Of a DNA stretch of 64,000 nucleotides, positions 1 to 7,471 are shown piece by piece. The notes under the pieces were generated by a model. It was not told where the DNA came from. It was given only the letters and a program-made list of their open reading frames with translations, and made no database searches. This DNA comes from CAVOAK01 sp965217615 (GTDB taxonomy: Bacteria > Pseudomonadota > Alphaproteobacteria > UBA8366 > CAVOAK01). The stretch lies in NCBI GenBank assembly GCA_965217615.1, contig CBDCIT010000042.1, positions 3,378 through 67,377 of the forward strand, written 5' to 3'. The position numbers and the translations under genes are program-made. The number at the start of each line of letters is the position of its first letter. Within the stretch, counting starts at the first letter, position 1.

Positions 1-18
1 ATAACAGCAAGTAAGTCA

Positions 19-71
19 CAATATCTTGCGTTGTGCAACAAGATATTGAGAAACTAATACTTGTGGCACAA
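19..71. repeat. Two operator-like palindromes in an AT-rich stretch
   Basis: CAATATCTTG (19-28) and CAAGATATTG (39-48) are perfect 10-bp inverted arms with a 10-nt spacer. Inside lies TTGTGCAACAA (31-41), and the similar perfect palindrome TTGTGGCACAA follows at 61-71, 30 bp further, close to three helical turns. A GGAGGT lies at 82-87, so this could be the regulatory region of a plus-strand gene, but no convincing coding sequence follows before the DUF2461 tail. Operator function is an inference. Nothing else was recognised in 1-234. Confidence 0.35.
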
Positions 72-234
72 TATATAGCTTGGAGGTCTCAAAGTTGGCG
101 ACGGGCCGGTCGGCACCAGCGCGAAACCCATTTCGCAGTTGGCAAAGATACATCCGTCGATTCGCTCAATCCAAACCGACGACGGTTGCAATGTGTTCAA
201 TGTTTAGGCTGTCCAGCGCCGATCAGGCCACACG

Positions 235-366
235 TCAGTGGCCAGCAAAGATGTCGACGAGCCATTTCTGAAGCGGTCGGAGCCGTCCAATATGTCCGAA
301 GCAATAGTTGGTTGCTCCGTCACTAAACAACTCATCCGGGTGCGGCTCATCGAACCAGGCGTATAG
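235..366 (-). pseudogene. 3' fragment of a DUF2461 gene, cut off by an insertion sequence
   Basis: On the minus strand from the left edge of the insertion sequence the frame reads LYAWFDEPHPDELF, then FGHIGRLRPLQKWLVD and a TGA stop at 235-237. It continues exactly where the upstream fragment at 4340-4909 stops (its last codons read RHKSL). Joining the halves at the duplicated 4-bp target gives RHKSLYAWFDEP, which is how DUF2461 proteins continue near their C-terminus. This 43-residue tail has no start of its own and is not expected to be expressed. The function of DUF2461 proteins is not well defined. Confidence 0.85.
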
Positions 367-383
367 CAGTCCGTTGATTAAGT
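363..383. repeat. Left terminal inverted repeat and 4-bp target duplication of the IS1182/IS5-like element
   Basis: CAGTCCGTTGATTAAGT (367-383) is the inverse of the right end at 4323-4339 with one mismatch in 17. The flanking ATAG (363-366) recurs at 4340-4343. The duplication is confirmed independently, because removing the element and one ATAG restores the DUF2461 reading frame. Confidence 0.85.
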
Positions 384-398
384 GGCTTTTTCCGGCTC

Positions 399-1712
399 TC
401 ACCCCCAGATGAAGAATGCGGCGGCGAAAGCCGACTGGCCGCTTTGCGAAACCCCCCGTGCCACCAGCATGGCCCCGGTGGGCGTGAGCAGAACGAAAAT
501 ACCGCCATATCCGCCCGCCACGGCCTCCCGCGGGGTGCCGGCGCCGATGAGCTGGCGCATCAGTAACGATAGATTGTGGCCGGCGACGTGGAGCAGGTAT
601 CGCTTGTGCACATTCTCTCGCCCGCGCAGCCAGGTTCGTCGCATGCCGCCACGATCGAGGTTGTGGGCAAAGCAGCGCTCGACGATCTCGGCGCGCAGCT
701 TGAAGGCCTCGCGGGCGACCCCGGACTTGAGCCGCGCACGGTTGTTGGTGACCGCGCGCCGCGCCGCCTCATCACCGTGCCAGCGCGAAAAGCCGGTCTG
801 CTTGGGCGCCGCGATCCGGGTCTTCCTGGGACTGTCGTCCAGAGCCCTCAAGACCGCCCGTGAGTGATAACCTTTGTCGGCGACGCATTCGGCCGGGTCC
901 TCCGCCGTCGGTGCCGCATCCACCGCCCCGAGGTTTGCCTCGGCCTTCGCCAGGGTCTTGGAAAGCGTCGTGGTGTCGCCCTCATCGGCCGGGTGCAGCT
1001 CGGCCGCCACCACCGCGCCGGTGTCCAGATCCACCGCGTGCTCGGGCTTGTAGGCCAGATGCGTCGTGCCGTCCTTCATCTTGGCGATCTTGGCCTCGGG
1101 GTCGCTCTTCGAAACCCAATCCGTGTTGGAAAGCTTCTTGCCCTTGCGCTTCCGCTCCAGACGCGCCAGATCCTCGGCCGTGGGTGTCTCGACGCCGCTT
1201 TCCCGGGCCAGCATCTCCCGGTAGCCTTCGCCGTTGGCGCGCCGCACGATGTTCCGCAGCGCCGCGTTGGCCTCCATGGTCGAGGCATCGACGCCGATGC
1301 GCTCGCCCTTGATCAGCCCCGCCTCGGCGATCAGCACCAGAACCCAGTCGAAGACCGCCGCGTGGACTTCATGGGGCAGGCGCGTGCGGCTCCGTGACAG
1401 CCAGGAATGGTCCGGTACCCGATCACGGCTCCCCAGTCGCAGGAACGCCCGCAGCGAAAGCGAGTCCGAGCAGCGCCACTCCAGACCGCGCTCGCTGTCG
1501 ATGCCCTCGAAGTAGCCCACCAGGTGCATCCGGAAATAGCGCCCGGGCGGCACCGAGGGCGCGCCCATCCGGGCCGCGTAATAAGGCCGGCAGCTCGCCT
1601 CGGCAAAGGCGTCGAAGCCGCCCTCGATCAGCACCGACTGCAGGCGGTCATAAAACACATGACCCGGAGAGCGCGGCATCTCCGACCAGCTCACCATCAG
1701 ATCCCCCTGACC
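399..1712 (-). pseudogene. DDE transposase of the outer IS, separated from its first codons by IS21
   Basis: This is most of an IS1182/IS5-like transposase. Visible parts are the N-terminal region after MVSWSEMPRSPGH, a first acidic motif IGVDASTMEANA, a central ADKGYHSR segment and a C-terminal ERCFAHN segment, consistent with the D-D-E core. The original start lies beyond the nested IS21: joining 4251-4290 to 1712 across the 9-bp target duplication gives MAMGRQKAGQGDLMVSW, in frame. An internal ATG at 1697 remains, so a product lacking 13 residues is possible. In the present sequence this frame is also open into the upstream istB remnant, making one 741-codon ORF (399-2624). Confidence 0.75.
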
Positions 1713-1740
1713 TGTCAATCGGCGTGCAATATTGACCCCC
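1704..1740. repeat. Left end of the IS21 element: target duplication plus terminal inverted repeat
   Basis: CCCCTGACC (1704-1712) is repeated at 4242-4250 as the target duplication. The IS end beginning TGTCAATCGGCG (1713-1740) is the inverse of 4214-4241 with three mismatches in 28, closing on GGGGGTCAATATT. Confidence 0.85.
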
Positions 1741-1902
1741 TGAGTGGCACGGCGGAGGTTGTCCCGGTAGTCAATAGGGGGGACCCGAGCGGCTTCGTGT
1801 AGCGCCTTGCGGTGCGCGGAGCGAAGCCGCGTGGGCTTGACGTATACGTCAAGCCTGTTGACCCACCGGGGCAAGCGGGCCACAGGCACGGCCGGCGTCC
1901 GG

Positions 1903-2624
1903 TCAGGAGCGGTTCTTGAAGCGCCAGCTCTCGTTTCGATGATCTCGCAATGGTGGGTCAGGCGGTCGAGCAGCGCGGTGGTCATCTTGGGGTCGCCGAA
2001 GACGGAGGGCCATTCGCCGAAAGCGAGGTTGGTGGTGACGATGATCGAGGTGCGCTCGTAGAGCCGGCTCATCAGGTGGAACAGCAGCTGGCCGCCGGCC
2101 TGGGCGAAGGGCAGATAGCCGAGTTCGTCGAGGATGACGAAGTCGCGTCGGACGAGTTGGTCCGCGGTACGGCCCTGGCGTCCGGAGCGGAGTTCGGCCT
2201 CGAGGTGGTTGACCAGGTCGTCGACGTTGTAGCAGCGGCCACGGGCGCCCTTTCTGATACAGGCGCGGGCGATGGCGACGGCGAGATGGGTCTTGCCGGT
2301 GCCGGTGCCGCCGACCAGCACGATGTTGCGCTTGCTCTCCAGGAAGTCGCCGGCGGCGAGTTCCTGGATCAGGGGCTCATTGCCCGGGGAAGCGGCGAAG
2401 TCGAAGTCGGCCAGCTCCTTGGCCGTCGGCAGCTTGGCGGACGTCATCTGGTACTTGATGGAGCGCGCCTGCTTGTCGGCGACCTCGGTCTGCAGCAGCG
2501 TACCGATGATCTGCTGCACCGGATGACGGCGCTTGAGCCCGTCGGCGAGGATGTCGTCGTAGGCGGCGCGCATGCCTGCAAGCTTCAGCGCCGTCATCAT
2601 CGCCAGCACATCATGACGCTCCAT
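1903..2624 (-). pseudogene. istB: IstB-like ATP-binding transposition helper, frameshifted near its C-terminus
   Basis: AAA+ helper ATPase of IS21 transposition. The Walker A motif GGTGTGKTH is near residue 105, Walker B VILDELGYLPF near residue 167, and sensor-type ATTNL follows. The family normally ends shortly after HHCEIIET with a tail such as ESWRFKNRS. Here that tail, ending at the TGA at 1903-1905, is in a different frame from the body, so a small deletion just after IIET (about 1930-1936) is inferred. The body frame stays open through the IS end into the outer transposase. The normal product is therefore lost or replaced by a chimera. Confidence 0.75.
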
Positions 2625-4134
2625 GACCGGCCTCCCTCAGGCGGTCGTAGCGCTGACAGTCGGCCACCGGCTGGTGGCGAAGCTGCAGGCCCTCGGGCGT
2701 TGGGATGGCCGGCGGCGGCTGCTGCTGGCACTGCCGGGCGAGGATGTTGAGCACAACATCAGCGCTGCAGGCGCCGCAGGCGAGCGCTTCGGCGCAGGCC
2801 GCCTCGACCGCCTCCAGCCCGTCCTCCAGCACCGCCGCGAGGATTTTGACGATCTGACGATCGCCGTCGTCGCGGCCGGTGAGCCGCGCCCGTATGCGGC
2901 CCAGCGCGCCGGGCAGTTGCCAACCCTTGAAAGGCGCGCCATTCCTCAGCGCACCGGGCTTCCGTGTCAGGATCGGCACGTAGTGCCATGGATTGCAGGC
3001 GATCTCACCGCGTCCAAAGCTCCGGGGGTGTTCGGCAACGGTCTCGCCATCCTGGCGGATGACAATACGATCGGCATAGGCCCGCACGTCGACCGTCCGC
3101 CCGACGGCGCGGGCCGCCACGCTGTAGTGGTTGTTGTCGAAGCGCACCAGACAGGTCTTGGAGACCGATACCTCGGTGGCGTGGAAGCCGTCGAAGGGGC
3201 CGCGATAGGCCATCAGGAAGGGCCGCTCCTCCTCGAACACCTGCCACACCGTCTTGCCCTCGATCGTCGGATGCGGCCGCTTCTTGGCGTCCTCGATACA
3301 CCGATCCATCAGCCACGCGTTGATCTCGGCGTAAGAGCCGCCCCGCGGGATGGGCACGAACAGGCGGCCGCGGACGTCACCCACCTGCCTCTCGACCTGG
3401 CCCTTCTCCCAGCCCGCACCCGGAGTGCACGCCACCGGCTCCACCAGATGGTGGGAGCACAGCTCCAGAAAGCGCCGGTTGTAGGCGCGCTCCTTGCCCA
3501 CGAAGACCATGCTCACCGCCGTCTTCATGTTGTCGTAGATGCCCCGCCGGCAGACCCCGCCGAAGAAGCGGAAGGCGCGCTCATGCGCCTCGAACACCAT
3601 CTCCTGGCTCTCGCGCGGGAAGATCTGAACCAGCTGCATACGGCTGTAGCAGAGCCGCATGTGCGCCGCCTTCACCTTGGTCGTCACACCCGACAGGCGC
3701 GCGTACTCGTGGCTCCAGTCGAACTGGTAGGCCTCGCCGGGATCGAAGCTCAGCGGCACAAAACCCTGCGACGGCGACAACAGCCGCCACCGCCGCCGCC
3801 AGGTCCTGGCGTAGCGGCGCACCGCGTCGTAGCCGCCGCCATAGCCCAGAGCCGCAAGGTCTTCATGAATCCGCAGCAGAGACAGACGATCCCGGCGCGG
3901 CTTCTTCTCGTTGGCCTCAAGCCGGCGCTCCAGCTCACCCACCCACGGCCCCAGCTTCGGCAGCGGCTGGATCTTGCGCTCGTAGCTGTAGGAGGTCTCA
4001 TCGCCCCGTACCACCTTGCGCACCGTGTTCTTCGAAACCCTCAAATCCCGGGCGATCTTCTTGATCGGAACGCCCTTCACCAGATGATCCCGACGGATCC
4101 GCGCAATCGTCTCCACAACCAGCATCTCCCCCAC
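2611..4134 (-). CDS. istA: IS21-family transposase IstA
   Basis: 507-residue DDE transposase. An N-terminal helix-turn-helix is visible in the first 45 residues (IARDLRVSKNTVRKVVRG). The rve-type catalytic core follows: first Asp in AYQFDWSHE (about residue 140), second in YDNMKTAV (about 200), Glu in GWEKGQVERQ (about 243). A C-terminal domain with DNNHYSVAARAVG follows, as in other IstA proteins. The start at 4134 (MGEMLVVE) could also be the next Met at 4125. The reading frame is intact, but its partner istB is damaged. A second long ORF on the opposite strand over this gene is a shadow. Confidence 0.9.
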   Translation of the reverse strand: MGEMLVVETIARIRRDHLVKGVPIKKIARDLRVSKNTVRKVVRGDETSYSYERKIQPLPKLGPWVGELERRLEANEKKPRRDRLSLLRIHEDLAALGYGGGYDAVRRYARTWRRRWRLLSPSQGFVPLSFDPGEAYQFDWSHEYARLSGVTTKVKAAHMRLCYSRMQLVQIFPRESQEMVFEAHERAFRFFGGVCRRGIYDNMKTAVSMVFVGKERAYNRRFLELCSHHLVEPVACTPGAGWEKGQVERQVGDVRGRLFVPIPRGGSYAEINAWLMDRCIEDAKKRPHPTIEGKTVWQVFEEERPFLMAYRGPFDGFHATEVSVSKTCLVRFDNNHYSVAARAVGRTVDVRAYADRIVIRQDGETVAEHPRSFGRGEIACNPWHYVPILTRKPGALRNGAPFKGWQLPGALGRIRARLTGRDDGDRQIVKILAAVLEDGLEAVEAACAEALACGACSADVVLNILARQCQQQPPPAIPTPEGLQLRHQPVADCQRYDRLREAGHGAS

Positions 4135-4213
4135 CTCGTCTGTCCAAACAACAAGGTGTGTTCAAGAGCACAAAACCAGGGGGGTCAATTTTGGACGCCG
4201 ATTACCCCACCAA

Positions 4214-4250
4214 GGGGGTCAATATTCCACGCCGATCAACACCCCTGACC
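4214..4250. repeat. Right end of the IS21 element: terminal inverted repeat plus target duplication
   Basis: GGGGGTCAATATTCCACG and the following bases (4214-4241) pair with the left end at 1713-1740. CCCCTGACC (4242-4250) is the second copy of the 9-bp duplication. IS21 elements usually duplicate 4-8 bp, so one of the nine bases may be chance. Confidence 0.85.
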
Positions 4251-4322
4251 AGCCTTCTGCCGTCCCATCGCCATCGGCAAACCCCCCTGCAAATCAGGGA
4301 ACCAGAGAATCAGACGGCGCCG

Positions 4323-4343
4323 ACTTAATCAACGGGCTGATAG
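4323..4343. repeat. Right terminal inverted repeat and 4-bp target duplication of the outer IS
   Basis: ACTTAATCAACGGGCTG (4323-4339) is the inverse of 367-383, followed by ATAG (4340-4343), the second target copy. On the minus strand this is CTAT, the last bases of the interrupted DUF2461 coding sequence. Confidence 0.85.
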
Positions 4344-4909
4344 GCTCTTGTGACGCAACAGGACCGCGCGCGGGTGGTCGGCAGCGATGCCTGCTGGAAT
4401 GCGCTTAAGCTCAGCGTCTCCCAACTCATAAGGTCCATTCTCGCGTACCGCCCTGAGTGCGCGATCTAGCGCCTTGCCCCATTTTGGGTCGACCACCGCG
4501 GCGCGGTAACGTTCAAGTTGTGGCGGCGTGAATCCATGCATGCCACCTCCGATGCCTAGTCCGGTGGCATCGACGCGAAGAAAAAATCCGGGACATTCCC
4601 GTTTCGTCCCTCTCCCTGCCAAAACATGATGCCCAACCAGTTTTTGTATGGTCGCTTGTCTTTCGAAAATCGAATGTCGCGGTTTATCCGCAAGATAGAC
4701 CCGCCAATCCGCGGCTCTGCCTTCAGATCAGGCGATAGTGTCGACAACAGGTCAGCCATCTCCGCGACAAACAGCTTTGCCGGTTCGACGAAGTTGTCCT
4801 GATACTCCGTCCGGTGGTCGTCGAACCATGCCTTGCTGTTGTTCTCGTCGAGCGCTTTTAGGAATTCGGGCAGGGCGCGTGGTAAACCCTCGAATGTCTG
4901 GATCGCCAT
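4340..4909 (-). pseudogene. 5' part of a DUF2461 gene, frameshifted and then interrupted by the IS
   Basis: The first frame starts at 4909 (MAIQTFEGLPRALPEFLK) and carries typical DUF2461 features, for example RINRDIRFSKDKRPYKN, up to NGNVPDFF. The protein then continues in another frame as FFLRVDATGLGIGGGMHGF and onward to RHKSL at the IS junction. The frame change is at a run of six A (4581-4586, T on the coding strand); one more T would restore GNVPDFFLRVDATG. So the gene carries two lesions, a single-base loss and an IS insertion with its 43-residue tail stranded at 235-366. The single-base lesion could be a sequencing error; the IS insertion could not. Confidence 0.85.
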
Positions 4910-5050
4910 GATCGTAATCCCCGAGATTATCTGGCGCGGAATGTCGACTTGGTCGTCTAGGTTGGCATCATTAAATTATGGACGGTGGGCGGCGCGAATT
5001 GCGATCTGAATAGCACCGCAACCGCCGAAACGGCAATCTCGTGACGCCGA

Positions 5051-5085
5051 CCGATCACGGTTGTGTCTCGAAAGTGGTGGAAATT
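5051..5085. repeat. Left end of the IS256 element: 8-bp target duplication plus inverted repeat
   Basis: CCGATCAC (5051-5058) is repeated at 6453-6460. The element then begins GGTTGTGTCTCG; bases 5062-5085 are a perfect 24-bp inverse of 6426-6449, and the outer GGT/GCC bases extend the repeat to 27 bp with one mismatch. Confidence 0.9.
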
Positions 5086-6452
5086 GGTTTTGGCGCCTCT
5101 CCGAGCGGGCTGAGTTTTGCGGCGGTCAGGCCGCTCGGTCAAGGGTTTCGTCGGCGATTAGCTGATCGAGGGTTTCCCATCCATCGACTTTGCGCATCTG
5201 GATTTGGCCGGAAGCGAGGAGCGCCCAGAGGAGCATCGGCACTGTTTCGGGACACGGCAGCACGGTCTGTGTTTTGATCCGGCGCTTGAACTCCTCGTTG
5301 AGACGCTCAATGGCGTTGGTCGTTCGGGCTGATTTCCATTGGCTCTTGGACAGGCGCGTGAAGGTAAAGAGCTTGTCGCCCGCTTCTGCGAGGCTGTCCG
5401 CGACGGCCCTGCATTTCAGCCGCCACTTGCGGACAAACGTCTTGCGGCGGGTTTCCACCTCGGAGGCAGTGTCGGCATAGATCATATCGCGGTAATCTTC
5501 GCTCAGCTCGTCATGCATGTGTTTGGGAGCATGACCCAGAAGGTTGCGGTGCTTGTGCACGGTGCAGCGTTGAACGGGAAGGTCATCGCCCCAAAGCGCC
5601 GACAGAGCCGCCTCCAGTCCCGGCGCGCCATCGACGATGACAAACCCGGGCCGTTTCAGTCCACGCGCATCAAGGTCGTCGAGGAACTGGCGCCACGCCG
5701 CCTGGCTTTCTCCGCCCATATTCCCGATCGAAAGCAAGACCTTCTGGCCATCCCGGCGCACCCCTATAGCCGCGAGAACCGAGATGTTGGTGGCCTTGCG
5801 ATCCAGTCGGGTCTTGATCACAGTACCGTCAAGGATCAGCCGAACGATATCCTCATCCGCGAGGCCACGGCTGCACCAGGCGTCCCAATCGACCTTCACC
5901 TTGCGCCACGCCCGGCTCACAACGTCCTTGCTCACAGCACCCCGGAAGAGCCCGAACAGCGCGCGTTTCACCCGCCGCGTGTTGGTTCCGGACAGATACA
6001 CCGAAGCGATCAGCGCCTCGGCCTTTCTGGTCAGCCGCTGGTAGCGCGGCAGCGCCCGCGAACGCCATTCCGACGCCCGACCGTCTTCCTCAACGATCCG
6101 TGCACGCGGCACGCTCACCCTCTCGGTCCCGAATGTCCCCGTCAGTTGCCGCTCCCGGTGCCCGTTCCGATACCCTTGCCGAAGCGCGTCCTCTCGACCG
6201 TATCGGCAGCGCCCGAGAAACTGCGCAAGTTCCTCCTCAAAAACGGCCTCGATCGTGGATCTGATGTTCTCCCGCAGCCGGTCCTCGAGCGGATCATAGC
6301 CGGCGTCATTGGCCAGTAGCGAAAGCGCGGAAGTCTCGGTAGTGTTCTTCATGGCGTGATCTCCTTGGCGGTGCTAGCCGCCGGTTGGGTGGTTGTCTTG
6401 TCACCCGGAGATTACGCCATCCTCAAATTTCCACCACTTTCGAGACACAGCC
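5059..6452 (-). mobile_element. IS256-family insertion sequence
   Basis: 1394-bp element with 27-bp inverted repeats, an 8-bp target duplication (typical of IS256) and one intact minus-strand transposase (5126-6352). It separates the upstream region of the DUF2461 gene from the NDUFA12 gene. Its clean ends and intact gene suggest recent arrival. Confidence 0.92.
5126..6352 (-). CDS. IS256-family (Mutator-type) transposase
   Basis: 408 residues, the usual length for the family. The DDE residues are visible: LILDGTVIKTRLD (first Asp, about residue 170), FVIVDGAPGLEAAL (second Asp, about 237) and ARTTNAIERLNEEFKRR (Glu, about 345). The N-terminal part has RCRYGREDALRQGYRNGHRER, cut here for length, the conserved YRNGH segment of the family. 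No frameshift is seen. It is the only cargo of the element. Confidence 0.95.
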   Translation of the reverse strand: MKNTTETSALSLLANDAGYDPLEDRLRENIRSTIEAVFEEELAQFLGRCRYGREDALRQGYRNGHRERQLTGTFGTERVSVPRARIVEEDGRASEWRSRALPRYQRLTRKAEALIASVYLSGTNTRRVKRALFGLFRGAVSKDVVSRAWRKVKVDWDAWCSRGLADEDIVRLILDGTVIKTRLDRKATNISVLAAIGVRRDGQKVLLSIGNMGGESQAAWRQFLDDLDARGLKRPGFVIVDGAPGLEAALSALWGDDLPVQRCTVHKHRNLLGHAPKHMHDELSEDYRDMIYADTASEVETRRKTFVRKWRLKCRAVADSLAEAGDKLFTFTRLSKSQWKSARTTNAIERLNEEFKRRIKTQTVLPCPETVPMLLWALLASGQIQMRKVDGWETLDQLIADETLDRAA

Positions 6453-6460
6453 CCGATCAC
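6426..6460. repeat. Right end of the IS256 element: inverted repeat plus target duplication
   Basis: The inverse of 5062-5085 ends at 6449, ACAGCC closes the element at 6452, and the second CCGATCAC follows at 6453-6460. Confidence 0.9.
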
Positions 6461-6587
6461 TGCGGTAGCGCACTCGATGGAGTGTTGCCCACATTGGCGA
6501 GGGCCGGGATGTCATATATAATTGCCTCATAAGTGTCTCATTCCCGTGATCGGCTTGAGCACCCACCGCGAGGGAAGTCCAAAAGCT

Positions 6588-6947
6588 ATGACGACGATCG
6601 GTACGCGGCTGCATACTTGGCTGAACGGCGAGCAGGTTGGCGCCGACGATTTCGGTCACCGCTACTTTCAAGAAAAGCGGCCGCCGACGAGCCGGCGCCG
6701 CAAGCGCTGGGTCATTTATCGTGGCGAGGACGAAGCGAGCGCCGTACCACCCGAGTGGCATGCTTGGCTCCACTATATGTTCGATGATCCGCCCGAGGAT
6801 GCTGGTCGCCCCAAACACTCGTGGCAGAAGTTTCATGTGCCCAATCTCACAGGCACACCACAGGCTTATCGACCACCGGGACACACGCTCCAGGGCGGAA
6901 AACGTGCGCCGGCGACTGGGGACTACGAGCCATGGACTCCGGGCTGA
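6588..6947 (+). CDS. NDUFA12/B17.2-type accessory subunit of NADH:ubiquinone oxidoreductase
   Basis: 119-residue relative of the mitochondrial complex I accessory subunit NDUFA12, found in alphaproteobacteria, where it associates with respiratory complex I at the inner membrane. Seen: TIGTRLHTWLNGEQVGAD at the N-terminus, GHRYFQEK, RRKRWVIYRGEDEASAVPPEW, the W-x-x-W pattern and YRPPGHTLQGGKR at the C-terminus. Start chosen at 6588 (MTTIGTRL), preceded by GAGGGAAG; an upstream in-frame ATG at 6522 would add 22 unrelated-looking residues. The MCE gene begins 13 nt after its stop, the usual alphaproteobacterial order. The IS256 element ends 128 bp upstream and may have displaced its native promoter. 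Confidence 0.9.
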   Translation: MTTIGTRLHTWLNGEQVGADDFGHRYFQEKRPPTSRRRKRWVIYRGEDEASAVPPEWHAWLHYMFDDPPEDAGRPKHSWQKFHVPNLTGTPQAYRPPGHTLQGGKRAPATGDYEPWTPG

Positions 6948-6960
6948 ACGGATCCGTGCC

Positions 6961-7446
6961 GTGAATAAAGACACCTTGCATGTTCTCGTTGGCGCATGCG
7001 TCATGATGTTGGGCGCACTGTTTATTGTCACGGCGTATAGCGAGCGGCAGGCAGGGCCTTCCGGCGGCTACGAGCTGACCGCTCGGTTCAATAATATTGA
7101 TGGAATTCAAAACGGCAGCGACGTGCTGCTGGCCGGCGTGCCGGTTGGCAGCGTAAGCCGCGTCGACTTCAATCCGCTAACCCATCAGGCAATTCTCACA
7201 TTGCGATTGCGGTCCCATGTCAAATTGCCAATCGACACGGTTGCAATGGTTCTTAGCGAAGGCATATTGGGCAACAAATACCTCAAACTCGAGCCTGGAG
7301 GAGATCTCGACATGCTCGGGCCTGGCGACGAGTTCGAGTTCGTCCAGGACTCGGTGATTTTCGAGGAACTGTTGCAGAAAGTCATACTTGCGGCGGAGGC
7401 GAAACGACTTAAGGACCGCGGGGAAAGCGGAGACTCGACGAATTGA
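6961..7446 (+). CDS. mlaD: MCE/MlaD-family lipid transport protein, first of two tandem copies
   Basis: 161 residues with one N-terminal membrane helix (VLVGACVMMLGALFIVTAY) followed by an MCE domain (YELTARFNNIDGI, GSDVLLAGVPVGSV, SEGILGNKYLKLEPGG). MlaD is the periplasmic substrate-binding part of the Mla phospholipid ABC transporter. The GTG start at 6961 follows the NDUFA12 stop by 13 nt; the ribosome binding site is weak, so translational coupling is likely. A second, similar but not identical MCE gene begins 25 nt after its stop. No mlaE, mlaF, mlaC or mlaB lies in the window. Confidence 0.88.
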   Translation: MNKDTLHVLVGACVMMLGALFIVTAYSERQAGPSGGYELTARFNNIDGIQNGSDVLLAGVPVGSVSRVDFNPLTHQAILTLRLRSHVKLPIDTVAMVLSEGILGNKYLKLEPGGDLDMLGPGDEFEFVQDSVIFEELLQKVILAAEAKRLKDRGESGDSTN

Positions 7447-7471
7447 CGACTGCAAAGTAGAGAGGCCGTCC

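Larger units (their letters stand above)
1713..4241 (-). mobile_element. IS21-family insertion sequence nested inside the outer IS
   Basis: A 2.53-kb element with istA (2611-4134) and istB on the minus strand, istB starting inside the end of istA as is usual for IS21. Ends are 28-bp inverted repeats. A further copy of the GGGGGTCAAT terminal motif lies just inside the right end (4180-4189), typical of the multiple terminal repeats of IS21 elements. It landed in codon 13 of the outer transposase with a 9-bp duplication, so it arrived after the outer element. The istB reading frame is damaged, so the copy is probably not autonomous. Confidence 0.88.
367..4339 (-). mobile_element. IS1182/IS5-like insertion sequence, itself interrupted by an IS21-family element
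   Basis: The element is bounded by 17-bp imperfect inverted repeats and a 4-bp duplication (ATAG). Without the nested IS21 element it would be about 1.44 kb. It carries one minus-strand DDE transposase whose first codons lie at about 4251-4290 and the rest at 399-1712. It sits inside a DUF2461 gene. The family call comes from the transposase (DUF772-type N-terminus, VDASTMEANA near the first acidic residue). IS1182 and IS5-like elements are hard to separate by eye, so the family name is provisional. Confidence 0.8.

Noticed and set aside
80..271. 63-codon plus-strand ORF after GGAGGT at the left edge
   Set aside because: Its end runs over the DUF2461 tail on the other strand, its composition is unremarkable and it has no good start codon at the right spacing.
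2623..4248. 541-codon plus-strand ORF opposite istA
   Set aside because: It is the antisense shadow of istA in GC-rich DNA; it has no domain features, while istA shows all DDE motifs.
5339..6319. 326-codon plus-strand ORF opposite the IS256 transposase
   Set aside because: Antisense to an intact, clearly recognised transposase.
6423..7031. 202-codon minus-strand ORF over the IS256 right end, NDUFA12 and mlaD
   Set aside because: It starts within mlaD and ends inside an IS terminal repeat; it is antisense to supported genes.
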